Assembly (NCBI RefSeq): GCF_900605495.1
Contig: NZ_LR027601.1
Coordinates: forward strand, 333,417 to 397,416
Length of the DNA: 64,000 nt
Reading direction: 5' to 3'
From: Bacilliculturomica massiliensis
GTDB taxonomy: Bacteria > Bacillota > Clostridia > Peptostreptococcales > Anaerovoracaceae
The notes beneath the pieces were generated by a model that made no database searches, had not been told where the DNA came from, and worked only from the letters and a program-made list of their open reading frames with translations. Positions 36,079-43,094 of this stretch are shown here, one piece after another (position 1 is the first letter of the stretch; the number at the start of each line of letters is the position of its first letter). Position numbers and translations under genes: made by a program.

Positions 36079-36240
36079 AGACAGGAATGGAAGATCAGGC
36101 ATAAGTTAGTCAATATCCTCTTTATCGCTGTCGTCGCAACGATTGCAGACTGGCTCCGCCAGTATTTAAAACTCCCAAACGGAATTCCTCCCCATGACAC
36201 CATCCAGCATGTTTTTTCCTGGCTGATCCCGAACGATTTC
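36079..36240 (+). pseudogene. Remnant of an ISAs1-family transposase
   Basis: The frame encodes RQEWKIRHKLVNILFIAVV, then TIADW, then an abrupt join to YLKLPNGIPPHDTIQHVFS and PNDF. These are the start of ISAs1/H-repeat transposases with the segment between DW and the LPNGIPSHDT block deleted. No catalytic DDE part is present. It lies immediately after copy B of the structured RNA and before a copy of the dispersed repeat, a sign of past transposition here. No terminal repeats were found. Confidence 0.7.
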
Positions 36241-36392
36241 GTCATCCATTTCAACCTTATGTTTCCGATACAGAACATGAGCCTGAAATCATTTCGGCCC
36301 CATAGGGTCCGGCATCCTTTTTACCGTTCATTGACTTAGATGCGTTTGCAGCTGCCGGAGAAAGACAAATGCTTGAAGGAGAATTTTACACG

Positions 36393-36495
36393 TGATATAA
36401 TAGCCGCAAAGCAGCGGCTGCATGGATTCTGCGGGCAGCGGGCGCATGGGCGCATCCTAACGCGATGGCCTGCGGCCAGTCTTGACAGAATGAGA
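36393..36495 (+). repeat. Dispersed double-hairpin repeat, locus 2 (single, degenerate)
   Basis: TGATATAATAGCCGC, a short loop and GCGGCT, then the GGATTCTGCGGGC spacer and CGATGGCC-tgc-GGCCAGTC. The outer arms no longer pair fully. The gap 36241-36623 holds nothing else that I can identify. Confidence 0.75.
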
Positions 36496-36623
36496 CATTA
36501 AAAACCAGTATATGATCAGCGTATCTGCAGTGGGAAGCGGCGGGATCAGGCCGGCCCGAGTGGTTTGAATAGTATGTTCGGGCTGGGGGGCGAAGCAGCC
36601 AGGAAAAAGACGAGGAGAATAAT

Positions 36624-37559
36624 ATGTCAGATAAACAGATGGAATGGGAAAGACGATTTCGAACGTCGCTCATCTCGGCGTCAAAGGGACAGGAAAAGAG
36701 ATTGAATCACATGCTCGCGCCGCAGTTTATAGCGTGCAGCTATGAGGAACAGACCGTGACGATCGCGTTTACGGTATATGAATGGGAATGGAATCCGCGC
36801 AGCGAGCTCCATGGAGGGTCCATCGCAGCCATGTTCGATCTGTCGCTGGGAATCGCCGCCCGATGTACGTCGGGCGCGTTTCAGGTGGCGACTACAGATA
36901 TGTCCATCAGTTATCTACGGCGGGTGGCCGGGGACGACACAGTGCTGATGACTATCAAGATCCAGAAAAACGGCAGACAGATGATGCGTTTTTCAGGCGA
37001 GGCGCGTTCGAAAAAAACAGGGAAGACTGTGGCCACGGTGCAGAGTTCCTATATGATACTGTCTCATCCGGATTCCGTGATGATCAGGCAGGCGGCGCCC
37101 TCGGACCTGGATCAGGCGTTTCAGGTAGAAAATCGATGTTTTCCGCCAGCGGAAGCCGCTTCGCGGGAAGCTTTCTCCAGCAGAATAAAGACCTTTGCGG
37201 AGAGCTTTTTCGTGGCGGAGCTGGACGGAAAGATCATCGGACTGGTCAACGGCTGCGTTACGGATCGCCCGCTGATCTGCGATGATCTTTTCGAGGGGGA
37301 CGGCGGCCACGATCCTCAGGGTGAAAACCAGATGGTATTCGGCCTGGCGGTAGACCCGGATTTTCAGCGCCACGGTGTGGCAGAACGCCTGATGGATCAT
37401 TTCATCGAAAAGGCCAGGGAGGCCGGCCGCAAGAGGATGGTCCTCACCTGCAAGGAGGAATTGATCTCTTATTATGAACGTTTTGGATACGTGAACCGGG
37501 GAGTGTCCGCTTCCGTTCACGGCGGGGCGCAGTGGTACGATATGGTAATGGAGCTGTAG
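36624..37559 (+). CDS. Hotdog thioesterase-GNAT acetyltransferase fusion
   Basis: The 311-residue protein has two domains. Residues about 1-150 are a PaaI-like hotdog thioesterase (LHGGSIAAMFDLSLGIAAR with the HGG motif, then TTDMSISYLRRV). Residues about 152-311 are a GNAT domain (IRQAAPSDLDQAFQVENRCF, the acetyl-CoA loop VFGLAVDPDFQRHGVAERLM, and YYERFGYVNRG). One half cleaves acyl-CoA and the other uses it, so the pair may act on one pathway. GACGAGGAG precedes the ATG. The frame runs through without a break, and the joint at about 150 is clean. Confidence 0.85.
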   Translation: MSDKQMEWERRFRTSLISASKGQEKRLNHMLAPQFIACSYEEQTVTIAFTVYEWEWNPRSELHGGSIAAMFDLSLGIAARCTSGAFQVATTDMSISYLRRVAGDDTVLMTIKIQKNGRQMMRFSGEARSKKTGKTVATVQSSYMILSHPDSVMIRQAAPSDLDQAFQVENRCFPPAEAASREAFSSRIKTFAESFFVAELDGKIIGLVNGCVTDRPLICDDLFEGDGGHDPQGENQMVFGLAVDPDFQRHGVAERLMDHFIEKAREAGRKRMVLTCKEELISYYERFGYVNRGVSASVHGGAQWYDMVMEL

Positions 37560-37661
37560 CCGAAGGGCACAGCTTCCGCATCTGCGGAATATGATAAAAA
37601 GGCGGAACCGCTGTTTGCGTCTCGGAAACGCGGGAATCAATGATAGGTGTTTTGCCAGAGC

Positions 37662-37737
37662 AGCGCTTCAGAAACCACCGGAGGCCGATCTTCGGCATGG
37701 ATGCCGCCGGAGTTTCGGGAGCGCTGATATATTTTTT
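37662..37737 (+). promoter_or_regulatory. Long nested hairpin with T tract ahead of cysteine synthase
   Basis: AGCGCT, GAAAC, CCGG and GGC arms are nested symmetrically between 37662 and 37725, followed by ATATTTTTTC. It could terminate the upstream fusion gene or attenuate the cysteine synthase gene 20 bp later. I do not see a T-box or SAM motif. Confidence 0.5.
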
Positions 37738-37757
37738 CAGGAAGGATGATGAAAGCC

Positions 37758-38687
37758 ATGATATACAATGATATTCTGGAGGCGATCGGACAGACGCCTC
37801 TGGTCAGGCTCAGCAAGACCGCGGATCCCGACAGTGCGGAGATCCTTGTAAAATACGAGGGACTGAACGTGGGCGGGTCCATCAAGACCCGGACGGCGTA
37901 CAATATGATTCAGGGCGCGGAAAGAAAAGGACTGATCGGCCCGGATACCGTCATCGTGGAGCCGACAAGCGGAAACCAGGGGATCGGTCTGGCGCTGGTG
38001 GGGGCGGTGAGGGGATATACGGTGAAGATCGTCATGCCGGATTCCGTCAGCGCAGAGCGCCGAAAGCTGATCGAACAGTATGGCGCGGAGGTTATTCTTG
38101 TCCATGACGACGGAGATATCGGGAAATGTATCGACGACTGCTTGAAGACCGCGCTTAAGATGGCGGAAGAGGACCCACGGGTATTTATCCCTCAGCAGTT
38201 TACTAATCCCGACAATCCGGCGGTACATAAGACCTGCACGGGAGTGGAAATTCTTGAACAGGCGGGGCGACCCATCCACGGCTTCTGCTCGGGGGTGGGT
38301 ACCGGCGGCACGATCTCCGGTATTGGAGAGGTGTTAAAAAAGGCTAATCCGGACATCGAGATCTGGGCCGTGGAGCCGGAGCACGCGGCGATCCTTTCAG
38401 GAGGCAGCATCGGGACGCATCTGCAGATGGGCATCGGCGACGGACTGATCCCGGAAAATCTCAACATGGAAATTTACAGCGACATCTGTGTGGTCACCGA
38501 TGAGGAAGCGCTGGAGACGGCGAAGGAAATGGCGAGGAAAGAAGGCATTCTCTGTGGTATTTCCAGCGGCTCCAATCTTGCCGCCGCCAGAAAACTGGCT
38601 AAGAAGCTGGGAAAAGGAAAGACGGTAGTCACGGTGCTGCCGGACACGGGAGAGAGGTATTTCAGCACTCCGCTGTTTGAAAAATAG
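37758..38687 (+). CDS. cysK: Cysteine synthase (O-acetylserine sulfhydrylase)
   Basis: This PLP fold-type II enzyme makes cysteine from O-acetylserine and sulfide. The substrate loop is PTSGNQGIG, the PLP phosphate loop GVGTGGTISGIG, and the Schiff-base lysine is in GGSIKTR. Most CysK proteins read GGSVKDR here, so this is a divergent clade and a related activity cannot be excluded. ATG 37758 is chosen because AGGAAGG abuts the earlier ATGs at 37746 and 37749. Length is about 309 residues, normal for the family. No serine acetyltransferase gene is nearby. Confidence 0.85.
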   Translation: MIYNDILEAIGQTPLVRLSKTADPDSAEILVKYEGLNVGGSIKTRTAYNMIQGAERKGLIGPDTVIVEPTSGNQGIGLALVGAVRGYTVKIVMPDSVSAERRKLIEQYGAEVILVHDDGDIGKCIDDCLKTALKMAEEDPRVFIPQQFTNPDNPAVHKTCTGVEILEQAGRPIHGFCSGVGTGGTISGIGEVLKKANPDIEIWAVEPEHAAILSGGSIGTHLQMGIGDGLIPENLNMEIYSDICVVTDEEALETAKEMARKEGILCGISSGSNLAAARKLAKKLGKGKTVVTVLPDTGERYFSTPLFEK

Positions 38688-38735
38688 TACGGAAGAAAAC
38701 GGAACAGCACAGGTATCTTTAGAATAAATCCATGG

Positions 38736-38775
38736 TCCTGCCACAGAATTTATAAAGTTCTGCGGCAGGATTTCT
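38736..38775 (+). terminator. Terminator after cysteine synthase
   Basis: TCCTGCCACAGAA pairs with TTCTGCGGCAGGA over a 9-nt loop. A short TTTCT tail follows. Confidence 0.75.
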
Positions 38776-38879
38776 GCTTTTTGGTCATAACTTTTTTAGA
38801 CTGTATCCTGATCGTGAGCTACAGCCCAAGCAGGACCGCGGGTTCTGATCACTTTACTGCACTTCCTGCGTCACGCTAG

Positions 38880-39060
38880 CCTTCCCTTCTTTTTGGACTG
38901 CTTGGCAGTCTGGGCGCTTGCTGCTTTGGGCCGCCTGCCGCTCTGGGACACTTTACAGTCTGGGCCGCCTGCTGTTCTGAGGCGCTTGCCGGTCTGGGGC
39001 GTTTGCTGCACTGGGCCGCCTGCTGCTCTGGAAGATTGGCAGTTTGGGCTGGACGCTTGA
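38880..39060. repeat. Degenerate minisatellite
   Basis: Units of about 20 bp built on CGCCTGCTG and CTCTGGG recur with many changes. Minus-strand reading gives only Ala/Arg/Gln-rich low complexity, so I do not call a gene. It is part of the gene-free stretch 38688-39582. Confidence 0.7.
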
Positions 39061-39233
39061 CAGTTCGGGTCCCGGAATAGTCGGGCTTGGAATGGCTGGA
39101 CTTGGGGATACCCGGTAAGTAAAGCCGTTGACCGTGGGATCATTGAGTTCTGAAGTAGGTGAAAAAAGCAAAAAAAAATGAATATCACCGAAAAACACGT
39201 GGAAAACAGCGATAATCTCTCAATATTTACTGT

Positions 39234-39276
39234 AAAATAGGTGAAATCTCAATAAAAAATAGATTTTCGCCTATTT
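39234..39276. repeat. AT-rich inverted repeat
   Basis: AAAATAGGTGAAATCT pairs with AGATTTTCGCCTATTT (one mismatch) over 11 nt. It lies in an AT-rich island (about 39150-39310) between two minisatellites. Function unknown. Confidence 0.65.
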
Positions 39277-39349
39277 GGAAGCTGTTTTTCTGCGAGATCC
39301 AGAAAAAAATCTACATTTCGCTCATTACCCGCAGGGCCTGCCGACTATA

Positions 39350-39475
39350 TAGAACACGATCAGCCCGCCGGCCACAACCAGCCCGTCGGCCACAACCAGC
39401 CCGTCGGCCTGTCTCTTATACACATCGTCGGCCGCCGCCAGCCCGCCGGCCACAACCAGCCCGCCGGCCATGGCA
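39350..39475. repeat. 18-bp tandem repeat interrupted by adapter sequence
   Basis: The unit CAGCCCGCCGGCCACAAC (or CAGCCCGTCGGCCACAAC) appears at 39361, 39379 and 39397 and again after the adapter. The repeats are contiguous with no unique spacers, so this is not a CRISPR array. Confidence 0.8.
39409..39426. other. Nextera (Tn5 mosaic end) adapter remnant
   Basis: CTGTCTCTTATACACATC is an exact 18-base match to the Nextera mosaic end. Read on the minus strand it yields the VYKRQ peptide known from adapter-contaminated assemblies. It interrupts a tandem repeat, so the repeat length here is unreliable. Confidence 0.9.
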
Positions 39476-39582
39476 TCATCACAGGACCCACATGATGTAA
39501 ATATCGCGCACACAGCCGTCTTGTTTCTTTTGTTCGCTGTCAGACAGACCCCCGCAGCGGGCATGAATAACAGGGGATCCAT

Positions 39583-41559
39583 TCACCGGAATTTCCGGGA
39601 AACGGACACGATCTCTCTGGCGTTGCTCAGCCGGGTGGTCATACTGTGCTTGCGCAGGTAGACGTAATCTCCGTAATAGGATATTTCGTCCTGCGGCGGC
39701 ACGATCAGACGGATCACGGTAAATCCCCGGTAATCCACCACGTCCATCTGGGACAACACGGATACGGCCAGGTGTCTGGACAGAGGGGAATGATCGATGA
39801 ATTCTTCCACATTGCGGCAGTAATTTTCCACAGAGATGCCAAGCAGAGCCGCTTCGCGCTGAATTCCCACCACATAATGTTCCATATAGCAGATGGGTTC
39901 CACACTGTCCAGCCGGGCGATTTTATTCGCGTCGGACTTTTTGTCAGCGATGCCGATATACAGCGTGCCGTTTTTGGAAGCCCCGATATTCGCCATACCG
40001 CAGAGTGTCTGCAGAATACGAGTCTCCAGATCCCTGTCGTATTGCCTGTCAGGTGACAAGCGCAGAAATCCCTGTTTGAATTCGCAGAGAGAGGTCTCGA
40101 TGAGGGAGCGGGAGAGAGAAGCCTCAAATTCGGCTTCCAGCTGTTTACTGTTTCGTATCGTGATTCCGCTGCCGGCGAAGCAGGGCTGGATCAGAAAAGA
40201 AGCGTAATCTTCCAATTCACGGCAGGCTTCATCTGATTCCGGGAGGGCCGACATGACCAGCCGCATTTTTCTCAGGCCGTCGGCAAAACAGGCGGAGCCG
40301 CCGCACCGCAGCCCCCGCTTTACTACAGAGTTAAAGACGGCGAGAAAGAGCAGATAAAACGCTTCAGACGCCAGATCAGGTGAGCCGGAAACCGGCTGTG
40401 AAAAGACGAGATTCGACGTTTCATTCTGATCCGGGCCGGCAGAAGTGGAAGGAGCAATAGAAGCGGTGAACAGGGAAAAAATGCTCAGAATATCACGCTG
40501 AAGCTTTTCCGGGCCATATCGGCGAAGGCTTTTTTCCGTGTCCCTGCGAAGAAGACTTCCTCCGTCATAGAGATTATCCAGCAGCTCCGTGCTGCGCGCT
40601 GCTGGCTTTTCCGCTAAAACGGAATAAAGGATTCGGGCCACCAGCTCCTGATCCGCGCCCCGCAGCATATCCTCTTCCCTAAAGATACCCAGATGCGTCC
40701 AAAGTGAACCTGTATCTGGGCGGCGGTCCGGCAGTCTTTCCGCTCCGACGGCAGCATCCGGCCAGAATGTGGCCTCCGGCCGGGCGACAGCATTCGGTTC
40801 GACGGCAGCATCGGCGCCAGCGGCAGCATGGGGCCAGGAGGGAGAAGCCGGCCTGCCGGGAGCATGGGACTCGGCGGCGTTAGCATCCGGCCCAGCGGCA
40901 GCATCCAGTCGGGCAGGGGAATCCGCGCGGCCTTTGGCCACGCGATCTGCCGGATCACTGAAGGCCGCGCGATCTGCAGGCATTCCCAAGGGCATGCGGC
41001 GGATCTCTGCGGAAACGTGTTCTACGATTCCGGAGAAGCTGCCGGCGTCCTTTTTCACGCGGGCTTTTGCCCGGCGCAGCTCCTGACTGCTCAGCGGGCT
41101 GGCTTTCATATTGATATTCTCGATGATCGATGCGATCTGATCCTGATCGTATTCACTGAGAAAGGTGATGGCAAGGGGGTACTCCAGAAAGCGGGCGCGA
41201 TCCTCTAGGCTGAGGGAAGTTTCATTTTGTTTTTCCGAATCCAGTGAGTTCCCCTTCCTGCGCTTTTCGGTCAGGTCCGCGCCGTCGTCGGAAAATCGAA
41301 AACCGCCGTCGATAAATTGGAAGATCGTTCTCAGCCGCTGCTGGCCGTCTACGAGTTCCAGACTTTCCTCGCCTCCGGACGACTTTCTGGCCAGAAGGAC
41401 TGCGCCGCAGGGCTGGCCCTCAAGAATACTCTCAATAAAGTTTCGCTGCTGCTTTTTTCCCCAGACAAAATCCCGCTGGTAGGAAGGAATGAAAAGTGTT
41501 CCGCAGCGGTATAGTTCGTAAGCCTCGCGTATGGGCACTGCCAGATGCTGATACTTCAA
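39583..41559 (-). CDS. DUF262 (ParB/GmrSD-like) and AlbA_2/Schlafen-type fusion protein
   Basis: The protein has about 658 residues. The N-terminal DUF262 domain has IPSYQRDFVWG and LVDGQQRLRTI, the nucleotide/DNA-processing motifs shared with GmrSD and ParB-like nucleases. The C-terminal domain (about 480-658) resembles AlbA_2/Schlafen (ESTLxEFKxG-like CEFKQGFLRL, GMANIGASKNGTLYIGIAD, YLRKHSMTTRLS). Between them is an Ala/Pro/Asp repeat linker (about 190-280). DUF262 proteins are often anti-phage, so a defence role is possible but inferred. TTG 41559 has AGAAGGTG six bases upstream; GTG 41568 is the alternative. Confidence 0.75.
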   Translation of the reverse strand: MKYQHLAVPIREAYELYRCGTLFIPSYQRDFVWGKKQQRNFIESILEGQPCGAVLLARKSSGGEESLELVDGQQRLRTIFQFIDGGFRFSDDGADLTEKRRKGNSLDSEKQNETSLSLEDRARFLEYPLAITFLSEYDQDQIASIIENINMKASPLSSQELRRAKARVKKDAGSFSGIVEHVSAEIRRMPLGMPADRAAFSDPADRVAKGRADSPARLDAAAGPDANAAESHAPGRPASPSWPHAAAGADAAVEPNAVARPEATFWPDAAVGAERLPDRRPDTGSLWTHLGIFREEDMLRGADQELVARILYSVLAEKPAARSTELLDNLYDGGSLLRRDTEKSLRRYGPEKLQRDILSIFSLFTASIAPSTSAGPDQNETSNLVFSQPVSGSPDLASEAFYLLFLAVFNSVVKRGLRCGGSACFADGLRKMRLVMSALPESDEACRELEDYASFLIQPCFAGSGITIRNSKQLEAEFEASLSRSLIETSLCEFKQGFLRLSPDRQYDRDLETRILQTLCGMANIGASKNGTLYIGIADKKSDANKIARLDSVEPICYMEHYVVGIQREAALLGISVENYCRNVEEFIDHSPLSRHLAVSVLSQMDVVDYRGFTVIRLIVPPQDEISYYGDYVYLRKHSMTTRLSNAREIVSVSRKFR

Positions 41560-41635
41560 ATGGGACACCTTCTTTCACCGCGCCCGCTTCCGCGTTCGGA
41601 AGGCCGCGCTGCCGCTTATAAGTGACGGGGTTGTG

Positions 41636-42724
41636 TTAAAGTACGGTGACGCCGCCTTCCAGCTCGCGTTCCATCTCCCTGCGGTGGAAGGGCGTATTGA
41701 TGCCGGGGCTGCCGCCGGTGTGCAGGAATACGATGGTATCGCCGGACTGGATCTTTCCCTCAGAGATCATGGTGCGGATGGCGCAGAAGGTCTTTCCCGT
41801 ATAGCAGGGATCGAGTATGATCGCCTCGCTTCCGGCCATATCGTACATAGCCTGACGCACCTCGGGGACCGGATTGTTGTAAGCGCCCCAGGTGTAATCC
41901 GTCTCGATATGGAAGTCGTTTTCCGTTACATTTGCCAGAGCTGGAGCGTTCAGACCGTGGGCGCCCGTACCATAGAAAGCCTTTACCCGGTCAAAGTAGC
42001 GCAGACACCGGGGACCGCCTTCCGCCGCGGAAGGCGAGATGGCCACGCCGGTGAGCTGCAACGGTGAACCTTCGTTTTTCAGGCCGCAGAACAGTCCCAT
42101 GTAAGTGCCCAGACTGCCGGCGGTGGTGATAACGCGCACGTTTTCCGCTTTTCCGTCTCTGGCCCTCAGCGTACCGGCGGCTTCCAGGGCCCTGACCTGC
42201 TCCGTCAGTTCCATGGCGCATTCGTAATATCCCAGGATCCCCAGCTCGTTGGAGCCGCCGATGGGGATCTCATAGATTTTTTCTCCTTCGGCTTCATATT
42301 TTTGCCTGACCAGCGCCGAAAGGCGGCGGTACTGCTCGCTCTCGGAAGCGCTGCCGTCATCCTTTCTCAGAATGACGTCGGCGCCCATCATGCGGTCCAG
42401 CAGGATATTAGCCGAGACCTCGCCTGGATATTCGTCCACGCATATGATGGCGCAGCGGAGCCCGTATTTCGCTGCCACGGCCGCCGTCAGCCGGCCGTGA
42501 TTTGTCTGAGCGCCGCCCATGGTAAGCAGCATAGTGCAGCCTTTCTGCTGCGCGTCATAAAGCAGATATTCCAGTTTGCGCAGTTTGTTTCCGCCCATAC
42601 CGAGTCCGGTCAGATCATCGCGCTTTATGTAAAGGTTGATCCCCAGTTTTTCCGACATGGTCGGAAGGTACTCCAGCGGAGTGGGGAGATGGAGAAAAGG
42701 AACTTTTTCGTGTCCCAGGATCAT
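41636..42724 (-). CDS. D-cysteine desulfhydrase/ACC deaminase family enzyme
   Basis: The 362-residue PLP enzyme of fold-type II has the lysine at 47 in MGGNKLRKLEY, the TMGGAQTNHGRLTAAVAAKYG loop, and the IPIGGSNELGILGY and LHTGGSPG segments that bind the cofactor. Family members release ammonia, with or without sulfide, from D-cysteine, D-serine, diaminopropionate or ACC. Sequence alone does not decide which. AAGGAGG sits before the ATG. With cysteine synthase 3 kb away, a sulfur-amino-acid role is attractive but unproven. Confidence 0.85.
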   Translation of the reverse strand: MILGHEKVPFLHLPTPLEYLPTMSEKLGINLYIKRDDLTGLGMGGNKLRKLEYLLYDAQQKGCTMLLTMGGAQTNHGRLTAAVAAKYGLRCAIICVDEYPGEVSANILLDRMMGADVILRKDDGSASESEQYRRLSALVRQKYEAEGEKIYEIPIGGSNELGILGYYECAMELTEQVRALEAAGTLRARDGKAENVRVITTAGSLGTYMGLFCGLKNEGSPLQLTGVAISPSAAEGGPRCLRYFDRVKAFYGTGAHGLNAPALANVTENDFHIETDYTWGAYNNPVPEVRQAMYDMAGSEAIILDPCYTGKTFCAIRTMISEGKIQSGDTIVFLHTGGSPGINTPFHRREMERELEGGVTVL

Positions 42725-42940
42725 GGCAAACCTCCTTGTGATTCACCGGCGTTTGTCTGCCGGTATGTTTTCGTCCGCACGGGCTGTATTCGCTGATCAA
42801 GCAGATGAGTGCGCGCGGCCGCGCGTTTTGTTTTCGGTACGGCCGCTGTCGGCGGCATGAGCCCTTTTCCTTCATCATATCACGTTTGAAGGTGTTTTTT
42901 AACCTTCTTTTTTCTTCAGGAGGCACGAGAAATACTGCAG

Positions 42941-43034
42941 GTCCTTGTGCTTCCGGTTGGACCTTGTGCTTCCGGCTGGACCGTGTGCTTCCGCGGGTCC
43001 TTGTGCTTCCGCGGGTCCTTGTGCCTCCGGCAGG
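42941..43034. repeat. Five-unit 18-19-bp tandem repeat
   Basis: Units based on GTCCTTGTGCTTCCGCGG start at 42941, 42960, 42979, 42997 and 43015. Contiguous, no spacers. The gap 42725-43094 shows nothing else apart from the upstream region of the deaminase-like gene. Confidence 0.85.
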
Positions 43035-43094
43035 ATCGCCGATTCCCGGCGGAGCGCCGGAGAGCGGCATTTCTGAAAGGACAAGGCTCTTCTG

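Noticed and set aside
38871..39198. Minus-strand reading frames of 81-105 residues
   Set aside because: They are translations of a degenerate minisatellite with no start signal or domain.
39409..39426. End of a real Tn5-type transposon
   Set aside because: Only the 18-base mosaic end is present, with no transposase and no second end; it matches a library adapter exactly.
39350..39475. Possible CRISPR array
   Set aside because: Repeat units are directly contiguous with no unique spacers and no cas genes are present; it is a minisatellite with adapter inside. The same applies to 42941-43034.
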